Shown here: positions 1 through 5,471 of the stretch, piece after piece
Layout of the letters: every line of letters begins with the position of its first letter
How positions within the stretch are numbered: the first letter of the stretch is position 1
DNA from: Clostridia bacterium
GTDB lineage: Bacteria > Bacillota > Peptococcia > DRI-13 > DTU073
Length of the DNA stretch: 10,548 bases
NCBI GenBank assembly: GCA_012842035.1
Contig: DUTO01000248.1
Coordinates: 1-10,548, forward strand
Direction of reading: 5' to 3'
Made by a program: the position numbers and the translations under genes
The notes under the pieces: generated by a model
Seen by the model: the letters and a program-made list of their open reading frames with translations, nothing else
Told to the model about the DNA's origin: nothing
The model's database searches: none

Positions 1-218
1 AAAAATGCGTTGTATGCAATGCAGACGAGGGTGACCCAGGGGCCTTTATGGATCGAAGTGTTTTGGAAGGAGACCCTCATGCCGTTTTAGAAGCGCACCA
101 ATCGCATATCCGGCTATAGCCATAGCTTCTAAAACGGCATGAGGGTCTCCTTCCAAAACACTTCGATCCATAAAGGCCCCTGGGTCACCCTCGTCTGCAT
201 TGCATACAACGCATTTTT
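1..218. repeat. Perfect 94-bp inverted repeat (fold-back), arms 1-94 and 125-218
   Basis: Bases 1-94 are the exact reverse complement of bases 125-218, with each position i pairing with 219-i. A 30-bp unpaired loop lies at 95-124. The right arm is the native minus-strand coding sequence of the NuoF-like hydrogenase subunit. The left arm encodes the same conserved residues on the plus strand, from about base 6 (CVVCNADEGDPGAF and onward). A conserved FMN-binding core copied in both orientations around a short loop, exactly at the sequence edge, is what template-switch or assembly fold-back chimeras look like. I read it as an artefact at a contig end, although a real palindrome cannot be excluded from sequence alone. 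Confidence 0.95.
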
Positions 219-780
219 GCTCTCCCTTAGCCTGATAAGCAAACTCCCATTTTCTCCCGGTAGGGAAACCGCCACCACCACGCCCTCTTAAACCTGCTTT
301 CTTTAATTCCTCAATAACGCCTAAAGGTGTCATTTCATGAAGCACTTTAGCCAAAGCGAAATAACCGTCACGCGCAATATACTCCTCGATTTTTTCCGGA
401 TTGATAATCCCACAATTAGCGAGGGCTACTCTCTTCTGATGCCTAAAGAATTCAATATCATCAAATTCTTTTGTACTAATTGTCGCTTCGGGTTCATGGT
501 AAAGCAGACGCTCTACAACACGTCCTTTCATAAAATGCTCTTCCACAATCTCTTCTATATCATCTTCATGAACATGACAGTAAAAAACCCCTTCCGGATA
601 AACAACCATAATTGGTCCAAAATTACAAAAACCGAAACAACCTGTTTCAATAACTTGTATTTCTTTTTCCAATCCTTTATCTGCAAGTTCTTTTCTCAAC
701 CCGCTTATTAAAAGCCGGCTGTCTGAAGAGGTACAACCAGTACCGGTGCATACCAGCACATGAGAACGATAGAATTCCAT
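46..780 (-). CDS. hndC: NADP-reducing/bifurcating hydrogenase NuoF-like subunit HndC, 3' truncated
   Basis: This is the flavin-containing NAD(P)H diaphorase subunit of a soluble [FeFe]-hydrogenase complex, passing electrons between NAD(P)H and the iron-sulfur chain. The N-terminus is a thioredoxin-like [2Fe-2S] domain with Cys11, Cys16, Cys48 and Cys52. A NuoF domain follows, with GRGGGGFPTGRKW at about residues 166-178 (NADH/FMN glycine-rich loop) and CNADEGDPGAFMDR at 193-206. The ATG at 780 has an AGGAGGAG site just upstream. Native sequence ends near residue 229 (base 95). The last 15 or so codons, down to the stop at 46, are read through the inverted copy and resemble nothing in the family. 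The SLBB region, the [4Fe-4S] CxxCxxC segment and the C-terminal ferredoxin domain usual for HndC (close to 600 residues) are therefore missing. It is third in an hndA-hndB-hndC row, 31 bp after hndB. Family assignment is firm; the cofactor (NAD or NADP) is not determined. Confidence 0.88.
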   Translation of the reverse strand: MEFYRSHVLVCTGTGCTSSDSRLLISGLRKELADKGLEKEIQVIETGCFGFCNFGPIMVVYPEGVFYCHVHEDDIEEIVEEHFMKGRVVERLLYHEPEATISTKEFDDIEFFRHQKRVALANCGIINPEKIEEYIARDGYFALAKVLHEMTPLGVIEELKKAGLRGRGGGGFPTGRKWEFAYQAKGEQKCVVCNADEGDPGAFMDRSVLEGDPHAVLEAMAIAGYAIGALLKRHEGLLPKHFDP

Positions 781-811
781 GTTACTCCTCCTAACTAGCC
801 TTACCGGCTTC

Positions 812-1177
812 TTATTTTTCTAAATTAACCAACCATTCTGTAATGGGCTGACCGTTAACAAGATGCTGCACAATTATTTTTTTAATCTTTTCCGACGTAA
901 CCTTACCATAGATAAAAGGATTTTTACCCGGCTCCGTAACCGTTACTAAGGGCTCTAAATGACAGAGACCCGGGCACCCCGTCTGGGTAACATGAATATC
1001 AGCAAGCTGACGCTCTTGCAATTCACTTAACGCCGCATTTAAAACTGTTCTGGCCCCATTAGCGATACCGCAAGTACCCATATGCACAGTTAGCGCCGCC
1101 TTCCCTGTATCTTCCCTGATAGCCATTTCCTTTTCTACTTTTGCTTTTATTTTTTTTAATTCTTCTAAAGAACGCAT
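812..1177 (-). CDS. hndB: Thioredoxin-like [2Fe-2S] ferredoxin subunit, HndB-like
   Basis: This small 121-residue subunit belongs to the HndB / thioredoxin-like ferredoxin group that accompanies NuoE- and NuoF-like hydrogenase subunits. It probably carries electrons within the cytoplasmic hydrogenase complex. A short charged helix (residues 3-22) precedes the thioredoxin-like fold. Visible cluster ligands are Cys36 in the MGTCGIANGAR motif and Cys68/Cys72 in TGCPGLC. Only these three cysteines exist in the protein. His32 falls near where the first ligand of the neighbouring HndC N-terminal domain (Cys11) would align. I believe the single cysteine in MGTCGIA is common in HndB homologues, so this may be normal. 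The start ATG has a GGAGGAGGG ribosome binding site 8 nt upstream, and only 20 bp separate it from hndA, which supports an operon. Confidence 0.85.
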   Translation of the reverse strand: MRSLEELKKIKAKVEKEMAIREDTGKAALTVHMGTCGIANGARTVLNAALSELQERQLADIHVTQTGCPGLCHLEPLVTVTEPGKNPFIYGKVTSEKIKKIIVQHLVNGQPITEWLVNLEK

Positions 1178-1197
1178 TACACATACCCTCCTCCCTA

Positions 1198-1695
1198 CTA
1201 TTCATCCCTATATTTATTAATAACTGCAGCTATCTCCTCAGTAGTCAAGCGACCATGTACATGCTCGTCCACCGTTAAAACCGGAGCCAAACCACAAGCC
1301 CCTAAGCAACGACAGGCTTCAAGAGTAAACAAACCATCTTTTGTTGTTTCGCCTACTCTAATTCCTAACTGTTTTTCCAATTCATCTAAAATTAAACCGG
1401 AACCTCTTACATAACAGGCTGTCCCCAGGCAAACACTAATTCTATGCTTTCCTTTGGGCTGGGTACAAAAAAGGGTATAAAACGACACAATCCCATAGAT
1501 TTCACTTAAGGGCACTTCCATCTTTTGGGCAATATAAGCTTGAACTTCTTCAGACAAATAACCTAGCTTTTGTTGAATCGCATGTAAAATAGGAATCATG
1601 GCCCCCTCTTGGCCCTTATACTTTTCGATAATACGATCGATAAAAGCAAACTTATCTTCTTGCTTTTGACAATCTTTTTCACATTGGCAACCCAT
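1198..1695 (-). CDS. hndA: NuoE-like [2Fe-2S] hydrogenase subunit HndA
   Basis: This 165-residue protein is of the NuoE / HndA / HydC family, the 24-kDa-type [2Fe-2S] subunit that works with the NuoF-like flavoprotein. The helical N-terminal half contains MIPILHAIQQKLGYL (33-47) and the family signature IYGIVSFYTLF (66-76). The thioredoxin-like C-terminal half has the expected four ligands: Cys89 and Cys94 (CLGTAC), and Cys130 and Cys134 (CLGAC). Length is normal. The extreme N-terminus is cysteine-rich (MGCQCEKDC, Cys3, Cys5, Cys9) ahead of the conserved fold, which is not needed for the family cluster. The ATG has an ideal AAGGAGGT site 5 nt upstream. It is the first gene of the hnd row and has its own predicted promoter, separated from parB by a terminator. 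Confidence 0.9.
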   Translation of the reverse strand: MGCQCEKDCQKQEDKFAFIDRIIEKYKGQEGAMIPILHAIQQKLGYLSEEVQAYIAQKMEVPLSEIYGIVSFYTLFCTQPKGKHRISVCLGTACYVRGSGLILDELEKQLGIRVGETTKDGLFTLEACRCLGACGLAPVLTVDEHVHGRLTTEEIAAVINKYRDE

Positions 1696-1700
1696 ATTTT

Positions 1701-1708
1701 ACCTCCTT
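1701..1708 (-). promoter_or_regulatory. Ribosome binding site of hndA
   Basis: The minus strand reads AAGGAGGT, 5 nt before the ATG at 1695. This is a near-perfect anti-16S match and fixes the hndA start. Confidence 0.8.
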
Positions 1709-1756
1709 ATTTTACTCTTGTTTGAAACATTCCCACTGAAATACCTATTTCTATTA

Positions 1757-1784
1757 AGAATATCACTTTCAGAAAAGTTTTCAA
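1757..1784 (-). promoter_or_regulatory. Predicted sigma-A promoter of the hnd operon
   Basis: On the minus strand a TTGAAA -35 box (1779-1784, 5 of 6 to consensus) is followed after 16 bp by TATTCT (1757-1762, 4 of 6). The -10 is preceded by TGA, giving an extended -10 element (TG-n-TATTCT). The site lies about 60 bp before the hndA start and downstream of the parB terminator, where a promoter is needed. An 8-bp inverted repeat (TTTCTATT at 1748-1755, AATAGAAA at 1783-1790) and an 11-bp palindrome (GAAAAGTTTTC, 1772-1782) lie over it and could be operator half-sites. This is an inference from sequence only. Confidence 0.5.
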
Positions 1785-1828
1785 TAGAAAAAATCTTTGC
1801 AGTATGAATTTTTACCACTGACAACTAA

Positions 1829-1865
1829 AAAGGCTACCTCGTCATTTAGGAACAAAGTAGCCTTT
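1829..1865 (-). terminator. Rho-independent terminator of parA-parB
   Basis: A 9-bp perfect stem (AAAGGCTAC at 1829-1837 with GTAGCCTTT at 1857-1865) encloses a 19-nt loop. It is followed on the minus strand by a short T-run (TTTTTAG). It starts about 40 bp after the parB stop codon and isolates parAB from the hnd genes. No T-run follows on the plus strand, so it acts in the gene direction. Confidence 0.75.
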
Positions 1866-1906
1866 GCCTCCTCTTGCCCCCTAGATTAAGAGAATAATTT
1901 ATTATT

Positions 1907-2773
1907 TTATTTGGGGAAAAAAATGGACAAAACTCTATTTAAGTCATCAAGACCGTAATATTCTATTTCTATCTTACCTTTATTGCCTCGTGGTTTAATG
2001 CTTACTTTTGTACCACATCTTTCCCGCAACTGTGCTTCAATATCAACTAGTTCAGGAGAAAGTTTCACACGCTGCTTTTTTCCAACGGCTTTTTTCTTTT
2101 TTCCCCCTTCTCCAATTTCCTTAACAAAACTTTCGGCCTCTCTTACCGTCATTTTTTTATAAAGCATTTCAGCTGCAGCATTAATTTGTTGTTCATTACT
2201 CTCGACGGTTAATAACGGACGTACATGTCCTACCGTTAACTCACCTGTAGCCACCTGCTCAAGTATCGGCTCCGGCAAATTAAGAATCCTTACCATATTA
2301 GCAATAAAAGACCTACTCTTAGAAACCTTTTGCGCCACCTGTTCTTGCGTATAATTAAATTCCGTTAATAATTTTTTATAAGCTCTCGCCTCTTCTAAAG
2401 GATTTAAGTCTTGGCGCTGAATATTCTCTACCAGTGCAATTTCCATTATTTGCTCATTTGTATATTCTTTTATCACTGCAGGCATTTTTTCCCACCCTAA
2501 AAGCTGGCAGGCACGCCATCGTCTTTCACCAACCACAAGTTCATGCTTCCCCTCAGAAAGCTCTCGCACAACAATAGGCTGCACAACACCATGTTCCTTA
2601 ATAGAAGCAGCTAATTCTCTTAGTTTTTCTTCGTCAAAAACCCTTCTGGGCTGAAAGGGATTAGGCATAATTGTACTTACGGCAATTTCAGTGACAGCCT
2701 CTTCATCCTCTAGTAAGGGCGAAGCCATAGGAATTAAAGCTGACAATCCTTTTCCTAAACCTGTTTTAGCCAC
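1907..2773 (-). CDS. parB: Chromosome partitioning protein ParB (Spo0J)
   Basis: This is the CTP-dependent DNA clamp that loads at parS, spreads along DNA, and works with ParA and SMC in origin segregation. From a GTG start at 2773 it has 288 residues, normal for the family. The N-terminus AKTGLGKGLSALIP is the ParA-interacting segment. The CTP-binding motifs GERRWRA (82-88) and ENIQR (116-120) are present. A helix-turn-helix at about 142-166 contains the parS-reading segment VSKSRSFIAN, followed by the C-terminal dimerisation domain. The frame stays open 32 codons further upstream, but that stretch overlaps parA and is not family-like. The GTG has AAGGAGGTG 7 nt upstream, and the conserved N-terminus begins there. 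The first 8 nt overlap the parA stop (GTGGCTAA), suggesting translational coupling. HTH wording and position after parA separate it from the noc paralogue in this window. Confidence 0.95.
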   Translation of the reverse strand: MAKTGLGKGLSALIPMASPLLEDEEAVTEIAVSTIMPNPFQPRRVFDEEKLRELAASIKEHGVVQPIVVRELSEGKHELVVGERRWRACQLLGWEKMPAVIKEYTNEQIMEIALVENIQRQDLNPLEEARAYKKLLTEFNYTQEQVAQKVSKSRSFIANMVRILNLPEPILEQVATGELTVGHVRPLLTVESNEQQINAAAEMLYKKMTVREAESFVKEIGEGGKKKKAVGKKQRVKLSPELVDIEAQLRERCGTKVSIKPRGNKGKIEIEYYGLDDLNRVLSIFFPK

Positions 2774-3545
2774 GTTCCAACACCTCCTTAGCCAAGTCCA
2801 TATATTGCTCTGCTCCTTTTGATTTAGGGTCATACAAGATAATGGGCAACCCATAGCTAGGCGCTTCACTTAACTTTACGTTACGCGAGATAAGCGAAGC
2901 AAAAACTTTGTCCTTAAAAAACTTTTTTACTTCGTCAACTACTTCAATAGAAAGATTGGTTCGCACGTCAAACATAGTTAAAACTGCCCCAAAAATCTCT
3001 AAGTCAGGATTCAGATGTCCTTTAACTAAATTGATGGTATTGATCAAAAGACTTAAGCCTTCCAAGGCATAATATTCGCACTGAATCGGAATTAAAACAC
3101 CATGAGCAGCGGTCATCGCATTTAAAGTAAGCAAACCCAAAGAAGGTGGACAATCAATAATAATATAATCATAATCTGCGGTCACTGCCTGCAACGCCCG
3201 TTTTAATTTATACTCTCTTGATACTGCCGGCACTAATTCGACCTCAGCTCCTGCTAGTTGAATGGTTGCTGGGACAACAAACAAAGTTTCTATAGCCGTA
3301 GATTGAATAACCATCTTTAACGGCAGGTCATTAATTAAACAGTCATAAATACAACGCCCGGCCTCCAACTCAGCAATTCCTAAACCACTTGTCGTATTTC
3401 CTTGGGGATCCGTATCCACAACCAAAACTTTCTGCCCAAAAGTTGCCAAACAAGCACTTAAATTTATGGCCGTAGTCGTTTTGGCGACACCACCTTTTTG
3501 ATTAGCAATAGCAAGAATTTTACTCATGTAAGCCCAATATCTCAC
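2766..3545 (-). CDS. parA: Chromosome partitioning ATPase ParA (Soj)
   Basis: This is a deviant-Walker ParA/MinD-type ATPase that binds DNA nonspecifically, is stimulated by ParB and, in relatives, regulates DnaA. The deviant Walker A is KGGVAKTTT (residues 17-25), Walker A' is DTDPQGN (44-50) and Walker B ends DCPPSLG (131-137). The length of 259 is normal. The start is uncertain. A GTG at 3545 has AAGGAGG 9 nt upstream and gives the 6-residue leader MRYWAY. The ATG at 3527 gives the classic MSKILAIANQKGG start but lies 27 nt from that site, and it overlaps the stop of an upstream small ORF by 8 nt (ATGAGTAA). Family N-termini favour the ATG; the ribosome binding site favours the GTG. A perfect parS site lies about 170 bp upstream. 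Confidence 0.95.
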   Translation of the reverse strand: MRYWAYMSKILAIANQKGGVAKTTTAINLSACLATFGQKVLVVDTDPQGNTTSGLGIAELEAGRCIYDCLINDLPLKMVIQSTAIETLFVVPATIQLAGAEVELVPAVSREYKLKRALQAVTADYDYIIIDCPPSLGLLTLNAMTAAHGVLIPIQCEYYALEGLSLLINTINLVKGHLNPDLEIFGAVLTMFDVRTNLSIEVVDEVKKFFKDKVFASLISRNVKLSEAPSYGLPIILYDPKSKGAEQYMDLAKEVLERG

Positions 3546-3729
3546 GCAAGAAAGCCTCCTTTTTTAGTTCTCGGAGAAATTGCGTCAAATATCGTTCCCT
3601 CCCTTCTATGACCATATCCATTAAACTTTCTTTATTCTCATTTCCACGCCAAACTTTTTCTTCCTGCCAAAAATATAAAATATCTTTAAGAATATTATTT
3701 TTACTGTAAAAATGTTTCACGTGAAACAC
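3520..3729 (-). CDS. Possible small ORF (69 aa) in the parA leader, unknown function
   Basis: An open frame of 69 codons begins with a GTG inside the parS palindrome, so its first residues (MFHVKH) are simply translated parS. It ends in the stop of ATGAGTAA, overlapping the alternative parA ATG by 8 nt. I do not recognise it. The C-terminal half is charged and probably helical (RYLTQFLRELKKEAFLREIL). No good ribosome binding site precedes the GTG. Internal ATGs at 3621 and 3615 would give 31-33 residues, also with weak sites. The parA ribosome binding site lies inside its 3' end, so it could act as a leader peptide coupling ribosomes to parA, or it may be non-coding leader that happens to be open. 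Confidence 0.33.
   Translation of the reverse strand: MFHVKHFYSKNNILKDILYFWQEEKVWRGNENKESLMDMVIEGRERYLTQFLRELKKEAFLREILGLHE
3713..3728. promoter_or_regulatory. parS: parS centromere site (perfect 16-bp palindrome)
   Basis: The sequence is TGTTTCACGTGAAACA, a perfect palindrome identical to the consensus bacterial parS bound by ParB/Spo0J. It lies in the leader between noc and parA, about 170 bp before the parA start, a usual location for an origin-proximal parS in Firmicutes. It is where the ParB encoded here would load as a CTP-dependent clamp and recruit SMC. It is the only exact copy in the window. Confidence 0.95.
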
Positions 3730-3748
3730 TCAATGATTTCCATCTTCC

Positions 3749-3778
3749 AATTCATATGGCAAGCTTTTGCTATGTTTC
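3749..3778 (-). promoter_or_regulatory. Weak candidate promoter for parA-parB
   Basis: On the minus strand TTGAAA (3773-3778) is followed 18 bp later by TATGAA (3749-3754), each with partial consensus match. A promoter is expected here because a terminator at 3827-3863 separates parA from the upstream genes. The -35 box lies in a degenerate parS-like sequence, and the perfect parS is about 20 bp downstream of the -10, so ParB binding could affect transcription. Support is limited. Confidence 0.3.
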
Positions 3779-3826
3779 AAACAAAACATGTAGTGTTTCT
3801 TTCGGCGCTGAGTCTATCAACTTAAA

Positions 3827-3863
3827 ACAAAAAGCCCACAACTGGCAGTCATGGACTTTTTGT
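3827..3863 (-). terminator. Rho-independent terminator after the methyltransferase remnant
   Basis: The minus-strand RNA forms a 12-bp stem, ACAAAAAGUCCA paired with UGGGCUUUUUGU (one U-G wobble), around a 13-nt loop, followed by UUUAAG. The wobble is an A-C mismatch when read as plus-strand RNA, so the hairpin is better formed in the gene direction. It lies 18 bp beyond the methyltransferase stop and would end transcripts from the mnmE-mnmG-rsmG-noc side before parA. Confidence 0.75.
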
Positions 3864-3881
3864 CTTTGCTCTTATCGCCTT

Positions 3882-4505
3882 CTAGCATGCTTTTTCTTTA
3901 AAACGACCTTCCGCGCTTTTTAAAGCCTTTTTTACCGCCTTCGCAGCATGATATGCCAGCTCGACCGGGACAGCGTTCCCCACCATCTTATATCCATCAG
4001 CTATATTTATATAGTGCAATTCGAAATCATCCGGAAACGTCTGTATTCTTGCACATTCTCTTACGCTCAATCTCCTATATAGATTTTCTTTTCCGGGAAC
4101 AAATATTCTTTTGTTTTTTTCTACAAACAACATTTTAGGAGCCTGAGGATGAATAGGGGCATGCCTCCCTCCAGCCTGGATTGTAAATGAAGGCTCATCC
4201 CAAGAGCGTACTCTGTTTCTTGACATATATATTGATGAAAAACCACCTGTCATATATTCATGGTTTTTAACTAAACACCGCTGTTTATTCGTCTTATTAT
4301 TTATACCCGCCGGTATAGCATTATCTTTTAAATCCCAGATAGCATCTTTTAGTACTAGTTTTTTACCAAGAGGTAACGGAAATTCAAACTCTACCTTTAA
4401 GTCATTTCTAAGACCTACATAAAAAACTCGTTTTCTATCTTGAGGCACTCCATAATTAACTGCATTTAAAAGTTTTATGTGGACATTATATCCTGCTTCA
4501 TTCAT
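3882..4505 (-). pseudogene. C-terminal half of a HaeIII-like cytosine-C5 DNA methyltransferase (remnant)
   Basis: The 207-residue frame matches the second half of a C5-cytosine methyltransferase. It has motif VIII QDRKRVF (22-28), then a target-recognition segment with SRNRVRSWDEPSFTIQAGGR (95-114) and HPQAPKM. Motif IX with RRLSVRECARIQTFPDDF follows (144-161), and then motif X GNAVPVELAY (176-185). From memory the whole stretch closely resembles M.HaeIII/M.NgoPII-type enzymes that recognise GGCC. Motif I (SAM-binding), the catalytic PCQ loop (motif IV) and ENV (motif VI) are absent. An in-frame TGA lies 7 codons before the first ATG (complement of 4524-4526), and noc ends 29 bp upstream, so the N-terminal half is not in the window. 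No ribosome binding site fits the ATG. Such a fragment cannot methylate alone. It is most likely the residue of a restriction-modification insertion; a split two-subunit enzyme is less likely. Confidence 0.85.
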
Positions 4506-4534
4506 ATTTGATTTTATTATATATCATATTCCCC

Positions 4535-5386
4535 TTATTCTTTGTCTAAGCTCTGCGGTTTGTAAATTTGAATCAAGACCTCCACATAATGAACATAGTC
4601 TTTCTCGCGCATTTTCACCTCAATGCCTGCTTCTCTAATGGCAGTAATTGCCGATTTAAGTGCATTCAGATATATTCTAATATCGGTGATGGCCCGCACT
4701 ACCCTTTTCCTTTTTTTATTTAGCAAGTGTTCTGGAGATAGCACCAGTTGCTTTTCAATAAAAAGTTCTGTTTCGCGAACATTAAGTCCTTGTTCATAAA
4801 TAGCTTTCAACACTAATGCTTGTCCCGCCGCATTCGGTAATTTTAAAAGAGCGCGAGCATGCCGTTCCGTAATTACATCAAGATTGATTTCTTGGCGAAT
4901 TTGGGGAGGGAGTTTTAAAAGCCTAAGCTTATTGGCAATCGTAGATTGCCCTTTCCCCACGCGACGAGCTACCTCTTCTTGGGTTAGATTAAATTCCTGC
5001 AAAAGTCTTTGATAACCTTCGGCCTCTTCAAAATAATTTAAATTCTCTCTTTGTAAATTTTCAATTAAAGCTATTTCCGCAACCTCTTGATTTGACATTG
5101 CTCTAATTATGGCCGGTATGGTTTTGCGTCCAATATTATGTGAAGCCCTTAAACGCCTTTCACCTGCAATTAATTCATAATAGTTTTCTTGTTGACGTAC
5201 CAAAATAGGTTGAATAACACCAAACTCCTTAATCGATCTAGCCAATTCTTCTAATTGAAAAGAATCAAAATATCGACGTGGCTGATAAGGATTTGGTCTA
5301 ATTAAATCAATTTCTAACTCTCTAACTTGTTCGCTTTTCTTTTCCTGAACAAGGTCCCACATTTTGGCTAAGGACTCTCGAACCAT
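4535..5386 (-). CDS. noc: Nucleoid occlusion protein Noc (ParB paralogue)
   Basis: Noc is a ParB-family CTP-dependent clamp that binds its own sites across the chromosome, associates with membrane and prevents FtsZ ring assembly over the nucleoid. From the ATG at 5386 the protein has 283 residues. The N-terminus MVRESLAKMWDLVQEK could form the amphipathic membrane-targeting helix typical of Noc. CTP-binding motifs are GERRLRA (75-81) and ENLQREN (109-115). The HTH at about 135-159 carries VGKGQSTIANKLRLLKL, the wording seen in Noc as opposed to the SRSFIAN of ParB in this window. An ATG-like frame extends 9 codons further, but AAGGAGGAG lies just upstream of 5386, which fixes the start. Position directly after rsmG is the standard place for noc. 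The normal downstream neighbour parA is displaced here by a methyltransferase remnant. Confidence 0.92.
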   Translation of the reverse strand: MVRESLAKMWDLVQEKKSEQVRELEIDLIRPNPYQPRRYFDSFQLEELARSIKEFGVIQPILVRQQENYYELIAGERRLRASHNIGRKTIPAIIRAMSNQEVAEIALIENLQRENLNYFEEAEGYQRLLQEFNLTQEEVARRVGKGQSTIANKLRLLKLPPQIRQEINLDVITERHARALLKLPNAAGQALVLKAIYEQGLNVRETELFIEKQLVLSPEHLLNKKRKRVVRAITDIRIYLNALKSAITAIREAGIEVKMREKDYVHYVEVLIQIYKPQSLDKE

Positions 5387-5390
5387 AAAA

Positions 5391-5400
5391 ACTCCTCCTT
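5391..5400 (-). promoter_or_regulatory. Ribosome binding site of noc
   Basis: The minus strand reads AAGGAGGAGT ending 4 nt before the ATG at 5386. It selects this start over an upstream in-frame codon at 5413. It sits in the loop of a 12-bp inverted repeat with arms at 5345-5356 and 5421-5432. Confidence 0.75.
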
Positions 5401-5471
5401 TTTTTCTCTCCAAAGACTTCGACCTTGTTCAGAGAAATTCCTTCCAAAATTTTACTTTTTATTATTAATTT

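Noticed and set aside
337..711. Plus-strand open frame of 124 codons opposite hndC
   Set aside because: It is antisense to a strongly conserved coding region and its protein has no family features, so it is a shadow frame.
1718..1730. 13-bp match (ATGTTTCAAACAA) shared by the hndA leader and the parS-like sequence at 3772-3784
   Set aside because: In AT-rich DNA of this length a shared 13-mer is expected by chance about once or more, and there is no second supporting element.
2774..2869. N-terminal extension of ParB by 32 codons
   Set aside because: It overlaps parA coding sequence, is Trp/Cys-rich and unlike ParB N-termini; the GTG at 2773 has a strong ribosome binding site and a conserved start.
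4091..4099. Possible Noc-binding site (TTCCGGGAA)
   Set aside because: One C is missing from the centre of the known ATTTCCCGGGAAAT consensus, so symmetry and spacing are wrong, and it lies in coding sequence.
3953..4138. Plus-strand 61-codon frame opposite the methyltransferase remnant
   Set aside because: It is the antisense shadow of recognisable C5-methyltransferase motifs, without a ribosome binding site.
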